NCBI GenBank assembly: GCA_944372345.1
Contig: CALVYT010000005.1
Span: 62,001-126,000 of the forward strand
Reading direction: 5' to 3'
DNA from: an uncultured Clostridia bacterium
GTDB lineage: Bacteria; Bacillota; Clostridia; Christensenellales; Pumilibacteraceae
DNA: 64,000 nucleotides
Each line of letters begins with the position of its first letter. The stretch's first letter is position 1. A program made the position numbers and the translations under genes. A model generated the notes under the pieces. That model did not search any database. It saw only the letters and a program-made list of their open reading frames with translations, and had not been told where the DNA came from. Of the stretch, positions 1 through 8,818 are shown piece by piece.

Positions 1-596
1 ACGGCAGCGCGGAGGAACTGTACTACAAGTTCGGCGAACCTATAGAGACGGACGTCATACTGAAAAAAGGCGAGAACGTCATTACGATAACCATTGTGGA
101 CGGGTATAATCTGAATATCGACTGTCTGGAATTTACTACGACGGCAAAACTGTATCTCGCGCTGCGTGATTATGACTTTGAAGCGGAGGACGCGGACGTC
201 AGCGGACTGTATTCCGTCATAGACTCTGAAAAGGCAAGCGGCGGCAGATATGTCGGCGATCTGGAACGCGACGGAGCAACGGTGAATTTTTCGATAGCGT
301 CGGATATGACGGCGTATGTTATGATGCGGATATATATCAACCATCCGTTCGATACGACGTTCGAGAGCAGATTCCTGCTGACGGTGAACGGCAGCGCCGT
401 CACCGTAGGCGAGGCGAAAGGCACCGGATATATGAACGGTGCGGACAGATATACGGAATTTACGTCGCCGTTCACAGTGGGGATAGAACTCAAAGAAGGA
501 GAAAACGCGATCGCGTTCACGACCGTCGCGGAGGCGAATTTCGACAGGATAAGTTTTTACACGTCGCTGTCGCTCAGTGCGGCGAAGGAGGCATAA
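1..596 (+). CDS. Carbohydrate-binding module protein, 3' part (5' end outside window)
   Basis: The reading frame is open from base 3, so the gene begins upstream of the window and only about 197 codons are visible. The first 40 or so residues look like the end of one beta-sandwich module (KKGENVITITIVDGYN...LEF). A second complete module follows, starting near YDFEAEDADVSG and ending LKEGENAIAF...ISFYTS. The opening FEAE and the late K-GEN-I pattern resemble CBM6/CBM35-type modules in the lipoproteins downstream. It is probably a surface polysaccharide-binding protein transcribed with the GH3 gene 110 bases downstream. No catalytic domain is visible, but one could lie upstream. Confidence 0.7.
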   Translation, partial: GSAEELYYKFGEPIETDVILKKGENVITITIVDGYNLNIDCLEFTTTAKLYLALRDYDFEAEDADVSGLYSVIDSEKASGGRYVGDLERDGATVNFSIASDMTAYVMMRIYINHPFDTTFESRFLLTVNGSAVTVGEAKGTGYMNGADRYTEFTSPFTVGIELKEGENAIAFTTVAEANFDRISFYTSLSLSAAKEA

Positions 597-706
597 AAAG
601 ACAAAGCGGCTCACCGGAAGGAGCGGAACAAGTTACGAAAGGGCACACTCACGGTCTTGTCCGCGTAAAAACGCGGTCGGGATAAATTTACCGTCAAGGA
701 GGAAGA

Positions 707-3700
707 ATGAAAAAAAGATTCGTGATCTTGTGGAGCGTGCTTGCGGGAGTTTTCGCATTACTGCTTATCGCGCTTTGCATAGGAAGCGGCTTCGCGGACT
801 ATTACGCGAGCCAACTGAACTCGTTTTTCAACATTATCCCTTATGAAAGGATAGAGGACGAGTTCGCGGAAGCGGGGGACACTCAGTACTATAAACCCAA
901 GTTCTCCCGTCTTGCGTCGGATAGCGAAAAGGAGGAGGCGGAGGAGAACGGACAGCCTGCGTTCACCTACATAGCCGACAAGGAAGCGCTGTACGAATAC
1001 GACAAGGAAGTTGCTCGCGAAGCCGCTGCGAACGGCGCGGTGCTGCTGTGGAACAACGACAAGGCTCTGCCGCTGACGGACAAAACCAAAATCGTCAATT
1101 TCTACGGCGGGCGCAGCGTAAACTGGCTGTATGTGACCGACGGCTCGGGCGGCACCAGAATGAGCGAGCATCCGACGGTACGTGCCGCTTTTGAGGCGCA
1201 GGGGTATACCGTCAACGATGCGCTGTGGACATGGTATCAGTCGCATAGTTACGGTACGGGCACCGGCACGATAAGCGAAACGACGTGGGACTCCGCGATA
1301 GAGAGCAACACCGTGCCGGGCGTCGGTATCTATGTAATATCGCGCAAAGGCTCGGAAGGAGCCGATCTTGCGATGACGGGTACGGACGGCGAGAACGGCA
1401 ATCTGACTGCGCTGTCGCCAAACGAACGCGCTCATCTCGACAACCTCGTCGCGATGAGAGAAGCGGGCAAGCTGAGTAAAGTGATAGTACTGCTCAACAC
1501 AGTTTCGATGGGCGTGCAGTTTGACAGACTGTCGGACTATAAGGACGACATAGACGCGTGTATGTGGGTAGGTCTCGGCGGAACGAGCGGTCCCGACGCC
1601 GTAGCGGATCTTGTGAGCGGCGCCGCAGTGCCGAGCGGCAGGCTGTCGGACACGTTCCTCTATAACAATTTGTCCGCGCCGAGCACGGAAAACAACGGCA
1701 ACTACGACTATCTCGGTATGGACGGATATGCGGGTAACGCGGTGTACGACAAACTGCTGCGCGCGCAGGGAACTACGGACTCGACGGAAAAGAATTTCAA
1801 ATACCTCGTCTATCAGGAAGGCATTTACGTCGGTTACAGGTATTACGAAACGCGTTATGAGGACAGCGTGCTCGGGCGCGGCAACGCCAACGGGTCGGAA
1901 GGCTCGACGAGCGCGGGCAGCTGGGACTATGCGGCGGAAGTGGCGTTCCCGTTCGGCTACGGGCTGAGCTATACTACGTTCTCTTACTCCGATTTCGACG
2001 TCCGCCGCGACGGGGACGATTACGTCGCGTCGCTGACGGTGACTAATACGGGAGATACGTTCACGGGACGTGAGGTCGTGCAGATATACTTGCAGAAGCC
2101 TTACGGCGATTATGAACGCGACAACAAGGTGGAGCAGTCGGCGGTTAACCTCGTCGGATTCGCCAAGACCGCGCCTCTCGCCCCCGGAGCGGAAGAGGAA
2201 GTGGAGATAACGATCCCGGGCGAGGAGCTCCTGACATACGACGCAAACGCGGCAAAGACGTACATCACGAGCGAGGGCGACTATATTTTCGCCGCGGGAT
2301 ATAACGCGCACGACGCGCTCAACAATATTCTTGCCGCCAAAGGCTATACGGGCGACGCGGCGGGCAACGCCGATATGACGGAGACGTTCGATTTGCGCGG
2401 CGAGTATGAACCGTTCGAGTCGCAGTATACCGGTGAGGTCGTGACCAACCGCTTCGACGACGTCGATCCCAACAAAGCGGGCTACGGCATAGAAACGGTG
2501 GAGTATCTGTCCCGCAGTGACTGGCAGGCGACCTATCCGTCCAAGGTCGACATAACGCTGAACGACGCGCTGCTGACCGCTCTCGACTACGAAAAGAGTT
2601 GGGTAGAGGACGAATTCCTGACGATGCCGACTTACGGCGCGGACAACGGTCTCACCGTATTCAGCCTCTGGAAGGACACCGACGGCAACGAGATCCCTTA
2701 CGATCATCCGCTCTGGGAAGACCTGCTCGATCAGACGACGTTTGAGGAACAGACATATCTGATATGCAATGCGTGGTGCGCCACGACCGAAGTGGAGAGC
2801 GTTGCCGCACCGGGCACACAGAACAGGGACGGCCCCGCAGGACTCAACTATCTTCCTTCGCCGCCCGTTATCGGGCTGGGTATGTGCTATCCGAGCGAAA
2901 ACCTGATAGCGTCGACGTTTGACGTCGATATAGCCCGCAGGATAGGCGAATGCCTCGGCGAGGACAACCTTGCGTGCGGATTCACGTTCCTTTATGCTCC
3001 CGGCGCAAATACGCACCGTAATGCGTACGGCGGTCGTAACGGCGAGTATTACAGCGAGGACGGTTTCCTCTCCGGAATGATGTGCGAATACGAAGTCAAG
3101 GGCTTGCAGAGCAACGGCGGCGGCGCGCAGATCAAGCATTACGCGCTCAACGATATGGAAGTGAATCGCAACGGCTGCGCCATATGGGCGAACGAACAGT
3201 CCATCCGCGAGATATATCTCAAAGCGTTTGAAGGCGGCTGTGCCGCCGGCAGGGGGGAAGCCCTGTCCGTAATGAGTTCGTTCACGAGAGCCGGCGCGCT
3301 CTGGGCGGGCGCGCACAAGGGCATGATGACGGATGTGCTCCGCACCGAATGGGGCTTCATCGGTTTCGTTCAGTCGGACGGTAACGGTTACGCGCTTATG
3401 TCCAACTATGTCGACGGACTGCGCGTCGGGCAGGATATATTTATGTGCGGCGGCGGCAGACACGCGCTCGACGATTACAAAGATTCCCCGACCATCGCTC
3501 TTGCGATGCGCGAGGCGACCCACAGAGTGCTCTACGCGCTCGTTCGCACGAATGCGATGAACGGTATGACGTCTTCTACGCGCATAGTCACGCTCACTCC
3601 CTGGTGGAGATATGCGATAAACGGACTGATAATCGGATTCGCGGTGCTGACGGCGGCTTCCGTCGGAATGCTCGTATTCACGATAGTCCGCGGCGTGCTG

Positions 3701-3742
3701 CGAAGCAAAAAGGCTAAACAAGCCGAGGGAGAGGAAAAATGA
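707..3742 (+). CDS. Membrane-anchored glycoside hydrolase family 3 (beta-glucosidase type), permuted domain order
   Basis: The 1011-residue protein starts after a strong AAGGAGG site. Residues 5-30 form a membrane segment, and a second one lies near residues 965-990 before a basic tail, so the enzyme body should be extracellular and tethered at both ends. The order is reversed relative to most GH3 enzymes. The alpha/beta sandwich domain comes first (EAAANGAVLLWN; SRKGSEGADL with candidate acid/base Glu217), then a fibronectin-like region. The TIM-barrel domain is last (RDGPAG near 707, KHYALND near 809, nucleophile candidate Asp891 in FVQSDG). Reversed GH3 order is known from Ruminococcus albus and Butyrivibrio enzymes. 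Substrate is unknown, beta-glucoside or a related glycoside being likely. Its stop overlaps the next start (ATGA). Confidence 0.9.
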   Translation: MKKRFVILWSVLAGVFALLLIALCIGSGFADYYASQLNSFFNIIPYERIEDEFAEAGDTQYYKPKFSRLASDSEKEEAEENGQPAFTYIADKEALYEYDKEVAREAAANGAVLLWNNDKALPLTDKTKIVNFYGGRSVNWLYVTDGSGGTRMSEHPTVRAAFEAQGYTVNDALWTWYQSHSYGTGTGTISETTWDSAIESNTVPGVGIYVISRKGSEGADLAMTGTDGENGNLTALSPNERAHLDNLVAMREAGKLSKVIVLLNTVSMGVQFDRLSDYKDDIDACMWVGLGGTSGPDAVADLVSGAAVPSGRLSDTFLYNNLSAPSTENNGNYDYLGMDGYAGNAVYDKLLRAQGTTDSTEKNFKYLVYQEGIYVGYRYYETRYEDSVLGRGNANGSEGSTSAGSWDYAAEVAFPFGYGLSYTTFSYSDFDVRRDGDDYVASLTVTNTGDTFTGREVVQIYLQKPYGDYERDNKVEQSAVNLVGFAKTAPLAPGAEEEVEITIPGEELLTYDANAAKTYITSEGDYIFAAGYNAHDALNNILAAKGYTGDAAGNADMTETFDLRGEYEPFESQYTGEVVTNRFDDVDPNKAGYGIETVEYLSRSDWQATYPSKVDITLNDALLTALDYEKSWVEDEFLTMPTYGADNGLTVFSLWKDTDGNEIPYDHPLWEDLLDQTTFEEQTYLICNAWCATTEVESVAAPGTQNRDGPAGLNYLPSPPVIGLGMCYPSENLIASTFDVDIARRIGECLGEDNLACGFTFLYAPGANTHRNAYGGRNGEYYSEDGFLSGMMCEYEVKGLQSNGGGAQIKHYALNDMEVNRNGCAIWANEQSIREIYLKAFEGGCAAGRGEALSVMSSFTRAGALWAGAHKGMMTDVLRTEWGFIGFVQSDGNGYALMSNYVDGLRVGQDIFMCGGGRHALDDYKDSPTIALAMREATHRVLYALVRTNAMNGMTSSTRIVTLTPWWRYAINGLIIGFAVLTAASVGMLVFTIVRGVLRSKKAKQAEGEEK

Positions 3743-6231
3743 TGACGAAAAAGAAGAAGATCGCGGCGGCGCTTACTGCGTTGCTTATTGCGGTCGTTAT
3801 GGCGGCGGTATGCCTGACGGCATGCGGGGAAGAAGAAAATAAAAACGACGGTCCGCCTGCCGCGGCGGTCGTGACGAGCATTTCGCTCGACTGGTCGCAG
3901 GCTGTGACGGATTACGAAACAGGCGACGAGTTCTCCGCGGCTGGACTCAAAGTGACCGCAAAATACAGCGACGGTACCGAAAAAACGGTGGACGTCGGCG
4001 ACTGCAAGATCTCCTCGCCGGATATGGGAACGGCGGGCGATGCCACGGTAACGGTGACTTACGAGGGCAAGACGGCTTCGTATAAGATAACGATCCGCGA
4101 GTCCGAGCCGGATGACGGCCGCACTGACTACCGCTTCGAGGCGGAGCACGCCGATTTCGGCGGCGGCACGGTCGCGACGGAGAACTGCGGCGACGGCAGC
4201 GGACAGGTCCTCCGTCCCGACGGCACGGACGACGAATGCGTCAAGGATCTGTTCCTCGGCAGCGGAGGTTATGTGAACTTCCGTATGTTCGCGGATAAAG
4301 CGGCGCCTGCGCGCATATCGCTGTCGATAGGCACTAACGGCTTCAACTTCTATCCCGAGTTCGATAAGTACGCCAAAGTATACGTCAACGGCGAAGCGGT
4401 GCCGACCGGGATAGTATACGACGCGAACGCGGCTGTCGAAGAGGGAGGCGTTTCCCCGTGGTGGATATTCCAGCTTTACGAGATGAACGCCGACGTGCAG
4501 CTCAAAGAGGGATATAACGAGATCTCGATCCGTACTTACGGCTACGCAGACATCACGCCCGAAGAGGGGGATCAGAGCGCAGCCGCAGGCGGGCGCAACC
4601 TCGGTTATATCGTCGTTTCGACGGAAGCGGAACTCACCGACGAAGCGGATATGGTCGAAAGCGTAACGGTCGACGCGTCCGAAGCGCGCACGGAGTTTGA
4701 AACGGGAGACAGATTCGTCTGCGACGGACTCGAAGTCGAATGCGTTTATTCGGACGGCACGACGCGCGTTCTCGGTGACGGAGAGTACGAAGTCGCCGCG
4801 CCGGATATGGAGACGGAAGGCAAAAAGACAGTGACGGTGACGTACTGCGGAAAGACGGCGACGTATGAGATAAACGTAGTACAGCCCGCTGTCGTCCGCA
4901 CCGATTATCGCTTCGAAGCGGAATATGCCGACTTCGGCGGCGGCACTACGGCAACGGAAGTTTGCGGCGGCTGGGCAGGCTATGAAGACGAATTTATGCA
5001 GCGTCCGGACGGCTCAAACGACGAGTGCGTCAAGGATATGTTCCTCGGAGAGGGCGGATATATCGACTTCCGCATATTTTCGGACAAGGCTGCCGACGCG
5101 CGCATCTCGCTCGCGATAGGCACGAGCAGCTTTGCGGACTACCCGAACTTCGACGACTACGCAAGGATATACGTCAACGGCGAAGAGCAGGTCAGCGGGA
5201 TAGTGTACGACGCGAGCCTGCCGAGTGTGGGCGCGCGCCCGTGGTGGGATTTCCAGACTTACGAAATGAGCACCGATGTGCGGCTCGAAAAGGGGTATAA
5301 CGAGATCTCCGTCCGTACTTACGGCTTTGCCGGCATAACGCTTCCCGAGGGCAACAACAGCGCGGCGGCGGGCGGCAGGAATATCGGGCATATCATCGTG
5401 GAGACGGACGCCGTGCTCACCGACGAATCCGAAGCTATCGGAAGCATAAGCGTGGACGCTTCGGGCGCGCAGACGGAGTTCGGACAAAACGCCGCGTTCT
5501 CGTCCGAAGGTATCGAAGTGACGTGCAATTATTCGGATGGAACGGCGCGCGTTCTCGATGCGGACGAATACGACGTCGTCGCGCCGGATATGACGACGGC
5601 CGGGAAAAAGACGGTGACCGTTTCGTACGGCACGTTCACGGCGACTTACGACATTACGGTGACCGAAGCGGAAACTCCGCCCGTTGCCGGACCGAAAGAT
5701 TACCGCTTCGAAGCGGAGCACGCCGACTACGGCGGTGGTACGGTCGCGACGGAGAACTGCGGCGACGGCAGCGGACAGATCGTCCGCCCCGACGGCACGA
5801 ACGACGAATGCGTCAAGGATCTGTTTCTCGGCGAAGGCGGCTATGTGACGTTCGGGATAAAGTCCGACAGGGCGGCTTCCGCGCGCATATCGCTGTCGAT
5901 AGGCACTAACGGCTTCAACTCCTATCCCGAGTTCGATAAGTACGCCAAAGTATACGTCAACGGCGAAGCGGTGCCGACCGGGATAGTGTACGACGCTGAA
6001 AAGCCCGTCGAAGAGGGCGGCGTTTCGCCGTGGTGGATATTCCAGCTTTACGAGATGAACGCCGACGTGCAGCTTAAAAATGGCTATAACGAGATTTCGA
6101 TCCGTACTTACGGCTACGCGGACATCACGCCCGAGGAGGGGGATCAGAGCGCAGCCGCAGGCGGGCGCAACCTCGGCTACATCGTTGTGACGACGGAAGC
6201 GTCGCTGACGCCGGGTGAGCCCGCCGTATGA
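3739..6231 (+). CDS. Lipoprotein with three Ig-like/CBM6-35-like repeat units
   Basis: The signal peptide ends in an LTAC lipobox with lipidated Cys29, so the protein should sit on the outer face of the membrane. Three units follow, each an Ig-like domain (bacterial Ig group 3 style: YETGDEFSAAGLKV...YSDGT...VTVTY) and a carbohydrate-binding-like module opening with DYRFEAE near residues 130, 389 and 654. Each module ends with a K/E-GYNEISIRTY and GGRN-G-I-V pattern. Modules 1 and 3 are nearly identical even at DNA level, while module 2 has diverged. No catalytic residues were seen. It is probably a polysaccharide-capturing partner of the upstream GH3 enzyme, with which its start codon overlaps. 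The CBM family assignment is by pattern only. Confidence 0.82.
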   Translation: MMTKKKKIAAALTALLIAVVMAAVCLTACGEEENKNDGPPAAAVVTSISLDWSQAVTDYETGDEFSAAGLKVTAKYSDGTEKTVDVGDCKISSPDMGTAGDATVTVTYEGKTASYKITIRESEPDDGRTDYRFEAEHADFGGGTVATENCGDGSGQVLRPDGTDDECVKDLFLGSGGYVNFRMFADKAAPARISLSIGTNGFNFYPEFDKYAKVYVNGEAVPTGIVYDANAAVEEGGVSPWWIFQLYEMNADVQLKEGYNEISIRTYGYADITPEEGDQSAAAGGRNLGYIVVSTEAELTDEADMVESVTVDASEARTEFETGDRFVCDGLEVECVYSDGTTRVLGDGEYEVAAPDMETEGKKTVTVTYCGKTATYEINVVQPAVVRTDYRFEAEYADFGGGTTATEVCGGWAGYEDEFMQRPDGSNDECVKDMFLGEGGYIDFRIFSDKAADARISLAIGTSSFADYPNFDDYARIYVNGEEQVSGIVYDASLPSVGARPWWDFQTYEMSTDVRLEKGYNEISVRTYGFAGITLPEGNNSAAAGGRNIGHIIVETDAVLTDESEAIGSISVDASGAQTEFGQNAAFSSEGIEVTCNYSDGTARVLDADEYDVVAPDMTTAGKKTVTVSYGTFTATYDITVTEAETPPVAGPKDYRFEAEHADYGGGTVATENCGDGSGQIVRPDGTNDECVKDLFLGEGGYVTFGIKSDRAASARISLSIGTNGFNSYPEFDKYAKVYVNGEAVPTGIVYDAEKPVEEGGVSPWWIFQLYEMNADVQLKNGYNEISIRTYGYADITPEEGDQSAAAGGRNLGYIVVTTEASLTPGEPAV
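4126..6213 (+). repeat. Intragenic repeat: CBM-like modules 1, 2 and 3
   Basis: About 500-base coding repeats begin near 4126, 4903 and 5698. Copies 1 and 3 match almost base for base over long runs, for example 4310-4424 against 5881-5994, where only a few bases differ. Copy 2 shares only protein-level similarity. This suggests recent duplication or gene conversion between copies 1 and 3. Confidence 0.85.
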
Positions 6232-6277
6232 GCGGGACAAAGTAAAACAGCCCTTTCGTAACTTGCGCGGGGAGGAA

Positions 6278-6304
6278 CGGGGATCCGCGGTCGGCGGATC
6301 TCCG
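6278..6304 (+). other. Intercistronic stem-loop
   Basis: An 11-bp stem with one G-T pair (core gatccgc / gcggatc, loop ggtcg) lies between the two lipoprotein genes. No T-run follows, so an intrinsic terminator is unlikely. It could be an mRNA-processing or stabilising hairpin. Confidence 0.5.
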
Positions 6305-6349
6305 CCCCGGCGCGACAGGGATAAAAAATTAGTATAACAGGAGGAAAAA

Positions 6350-7486
6350 ATGAAAACAAAGATCAGGGTCATCACCGCGGCGCTGCTTGCGCTCGCGCTT
6401 GCGGCGGTAATTGTCGGAACGACGGCGTGCGGAGAGCCGGAAGCGGATGCCATAATACTCAAAAACGCACCTACCGTCACGAGCAAATACGACGAAAAAC
6501 TCGCGATAGCGGACGACGGACTGCTGCGCGTGCGCGATTTAAGCGGAAACGTGTCCGACGTCAAGATCACTCTCGATATGATCGACCAGACGGGCTTCGA
6601 CAATAAGTCGCTCGAAGAGCAGACGCTGCTCATCAGGTACGGCGGAAAGGAAGTGTCGTTCAGCTTCAAGCTGATCCGCGAAGCGTCGCAGATAACGATC
6701 AAGACTATGCCGACCGTTCCCGAATATACCGAGCAGGAATTCGAGATAGGCGGAAACGGCGTGCTGTCCGTGACGTATAAGGACGGCGGAACGGACGAGA
6801 TCCCCATTACGGAAGATATGATCGACGCGAGCGGCTACGACCCGACTTCGACGGAGAAACAGACAATCTACGTCAATTACGGCGGAGTGCAGACGAGCTT
6901 CGACATAACGCTGACCTACGATCCGATCGACGACAGCGGCGAGGAAAAACAGTTCCGTTTTGAAACCGAGTTCGCGGACATCGGCGGCGGTACGGTGGAC
7001 ATCGAATTGTGCGGCGGCGACGAATACGGCGGTTACGTCAAGCGTCCGGACGGCACGAACGACGAATGCGTGAAAAACCTGTTCCTCGGCGAGGGCGGCT
7101 ACATCACGTTCACGATAGAGAGCAGCAAGCGCTGCCACGCCACGCTGTCATTCGCGATAGGCACGAACGGATTCGATCCCTATCCCGATCTCGATATGTA
7201 TTCGCGTATAATCGTGAACGGCGAATCTTTGGAGTCGGGGATAGATTACGACGCGTCTAATCCGATCATCGAAGGCGGAGTATCGCCGTGGTGGACGTTC
7301 CAGCTCTATGAAATGACGACGGACATCGTGCTCAAACGCGGCGAGAATACGATCACGATCGCGACATACGAGTACGCGGGCGTCGTCACCGAGGCGGGCG
7401 ATACGTCGTCGGCGGCGGGAGGACGCAATTTCAGCTATATGCTTGTCGATACGACGGCGGCTCTCACCGAGATCGCTCCCGAGTGA
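6350..7486 (+). CDS. Lipoprotein with Ig-like repeats and one CBM6/35-like module
   Basis: The 378-residue protein starts after AGGAGG. Its signal peptide ends in a GTTAC lipobox (Cys27). Two short Ig-like repeats follow near residues 35-115 and 120-190, each with a DMID(Q/A)(T/S)G element and a TL-I-YGG strand. A single carbohydrate-binding-like module starts at FRFETEFADIGGG near residue 202. That module is clearly homologous to the three in the preceding gene, including the RPDGTNDECVKNLFLGEGGY stretch. It is probably an outer-surface glycan-binding lipoprotein of the same locus. A strong terminator follows, so this is likely the last gene of the unit. Confidence 0.8.
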   Translation: MKTKIRVITAALLALALAAVIVGTTACGEPEADAIILKNAPTVTSKYDEKLAIADDGLLRVRDLSGNVSDVKITLDMIDQTGFDNKSLEEQTLLIRYGGKEVSFSFKLIREASQITIKTMPTVPEYTEQEFEIGGNGVLSVTYKDGGTDEIPITEDMIDASGYDPTSTEKQTIYVNYGGVQTSFDITLTYDPIDDSGEEKQFRFETEFADIGGGTVDIELCGGDEYGGYVKRPDGTNDECVKNLFLGEGGYITFTIESSKRCHATLSFAIGTNGFDPYPDLDMYSRIIVNGESLESGIDYDASNPIIEGGVSPWWTFQLYEMTTDIVLKRGENTITIATYEYAGVVTEAGDTSSAAGGRNFSYMLVDTTAALTEIAPE

Positions 7487-7513
7487 GAGACAAAGAATCT
7501 CTTGAAGCGGACG

Positions 7514-7552
7514 GCGCAGGCCCGGCTTTTGCCGGGCCTGCGCAGGTTTTTA
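7514..7552 (+). terminator. Intrinsic terminator of the GH3/CBM locus
   Basis: A perfect 13-bp stem (gcgcaggcccggc / gccgggcctgcgc) has a TTTT loop and is followed by agg and five T. Confidence 0.95.
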
Positions 7553-7553
7553 C

Positions 7554-7582
7554 TTGACAGATGACCGAATATTTTGTAATAT
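7554..7582 (+). promoter_or_regulatory. Promoter of the first zinc-ribbon membrane gene
   Basis: TTGACA at 7554-7559, 17-base spacer, TAATAT at 7577-7582. The layout and the TGTAATATAA core match the paralogue's promoter at 8819. A degenerate copy of the XRE-type palindrome (11 of 15 bases) overlaps the spacer and -10 at 7566-7580. Confidence 0.8.
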
Positions 7583-7612
7583 AAGATCGGAAATTTTCCC
7601 TCGGGGCATTCT

Positions 7613-8476
7613 ATGAGAAAAGGGAAGATCGCAAAAAGCACCTCTTATTATAAACGCAGGGCAACCATATTCGCCGTTTTTACGACGTTTTTTTCTATTT
7701 TCGCCGGCATTTCGATAATATGCGTCGCGGTATACGGTATTGCGATATTCGGCGTGTTCGGGATATTGTCCGTCGGAGGCATCGTCGTTTTTGCCGTGCT
7801 TATCTTACGGTCGAAAAGAGTCGTATGTTCGCTTTGCGGCAGCGAGATCGGACCTCGCGATGCGCAAGGTTTTGCGGGCAGGGCATACTGCCGCTGCTGC
7901 ATCGGGAGAGTAATCCGCGTTGCGGATAACGCCGAACAGGCGCTCGGCGCGTTATATGCTTCGGGCTTTGCGCCGACGCGCTCATTTGCCGCAGATTCGC
8001 TTTTCGGCGTGGAAATACCGTCGGAATTGCGGTCGGAGCGCAACGTATTCCGTATGTATATCGATGACGCAGGCGGGAAATTCTGTCTGACTGCGTCGAA
8101 CGAAGGACGCGAATATCTTTTGAACGTTTACGACAAAAAAGACGTTTGCGGCGTAACTATGTCGTCGTCGGCGGAAACACGCCTCAGGGAGGAAAAACGG
8201 ATGAACGTCGGCTGCATCGTGGCGGGCTTTCTGCTCGGCGGCATAATCTGGGGACTCATCGCGCTTGCCGTGCGCGAGACGGTACACGTTCCGTATGTAG
8301 TATATCATCATGTTGCAGACATATATACGGACGGATCGAACGTGCCGGTACGGGTGAAATGCGGTAGCGCCGAGGAAGCGGGCAGTCTGTGCGCCGCTTT
8401 CGGGCGAGGAGAGCCGCCGATCGCCGCCGCGGGCGCGGAAAGCCCGCCGGGCGGGAACAAAATTATAGATAAATGA
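7613..8476 (+). CDS. Membrane protein with zinc ribbon, paralogue of the gene at 8879
   Basis: The 287-residue protein has N-terminal hydrophobic segments (about residues 20-65) and a C-x2-C...C-x2-C zinc ribbon (CSLCG...YCRCC, about 70-100). A soluble part includes a DDAGGKFCLTA...VYDKKDV block, and a membrane segment lies near 200-225 (GCIVAGFLLGGIIWGLIAL). A tail beginning VPYVVYHHV follows. The ribbon and the following block resemble DUF4428/PH-like bacterial membrane proteins, which is an inference from pattern. The start is fixed by alignment with the paralogue (MRKGKI versus MKKGKI), because there is no clear Shine-Dalgarno site. Its own promoter and terminator make it monocistronic. 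Function is unknown. Confidence 0.75.
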   Translation: MRKGKIAKSTSYYKRRATIFAVFTTFFSIFAGISIICVAVYGIAIFGVFGILSVGGIVVFAVLILRSKRVVCSLCGSEIGPRDAQGFAGRAYCRCCIGRVIRVADNAEQALGALYASGFAPTRSFAADSLFGVEIPSELRSERNVFRMYIDDAGGKFCLTASNEGREYLLNVYDKKDVCGVTMSSSAETRLREEKRMNVGCIVAGFLLGGIIWGLIALAVRETVHVPYVVYHHVADIYTDGSNVPVRVKCGSAEEAGSLCAAFGRGEPPIAAAGAESPPGGNKIIDK

Positions 8477-8507
8477 ACGACGATCCGGACAGACGGATAA
8501 AATGCCA

Positions 8508-8541
8508 CGCGGGCGCAGCGAATGCTGCGCCCGCGGGTTTT
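8508..8541 (+). terminator. Intrinsic terminator, copy 1 of a duplicated hairpin
   Basis: A 12-bp stem (cgcgggcgcagc / gctgcgcccgcg, loop gaat) is followed by ggTTTT. The hairpin and the trailing tttgtcgttc are repeated at 9758-9793 after the paralogous gene. Confidence 0.9.
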
Positions 8542-8575
8542 GTCGTTCCGTTCGCGCGTTATGCGGCAGACGGGA

Positions 8576-8785
8576 TCAATCGAAATCGCGGCGGCCGAGC
8601 AGATAGTCGACGGACACGTCGAAACAGTCGGCGAGTTTTATCAGTACGTCGAAACAGCACTCGCGCTTACCGCTTTCGAGATATGATACCGTGCGCTCGG
8701 ATATGCCCGCAGCTTTGCCGAGCTGTTTCTGCGTCATTACTACGCTCTCACGGAGCTCCCTCAATCTTTCCGCAAACTTGTTCAT
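8576..8785 (-). CDS. XRE-family transcriptional regulator (69 residues)
   Basis: The protein is a single helix-turn-helix domain of the lambda-repressor/Cro type. It has LRELRESVVMTQKQLGKAAG, then ISERTVSYLESGKR as recognition-helix region, and ends soon after the LADCFDVSVDYLLG signature. There is no effector domain. It is transcribed divergently from the second zinc-ribbon gene and shares a 93-base region with it that carries two palindromes, so it probably represses that gene and itself. There is no Shine-Dalgarno sequence. A TAAAAT box ends six bases before the ATG, which predicts a leaderless mRNA. Confidence 0.9.
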   Translation of the reverse strand: MNKFAERLRELRESVVMTQKQLGKAAGISERTVSYLESGKRECCFDVLIKLADCFDVSVDYLLGRRDFD

Positions 8786-8796
8786 AACAGCATTTT

Positions 8797-8811
8797 AGAA
8801 CATTTTGTTCT
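8797..8811. promoter_or_regulatory. Operator palindrome 1, XRE side
   Basis: AGAACATTTTGTTCT is a 15-bp palindrome with AGAACA/TGTTCT half-sites. It lies in the predicted promoter of the xre gene. Confidence 0.75.
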
Positions 8812-8818
8812 TAAATAC

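Noticed and set aside
758..3721. 987-codon minus-strand frame opposite the GH3 gene
   Set aside because: Antisense shadow with low-complexity Arg/Val-rich product and no motifs; the plus strand encodes a recognisable GH3 enzyme.
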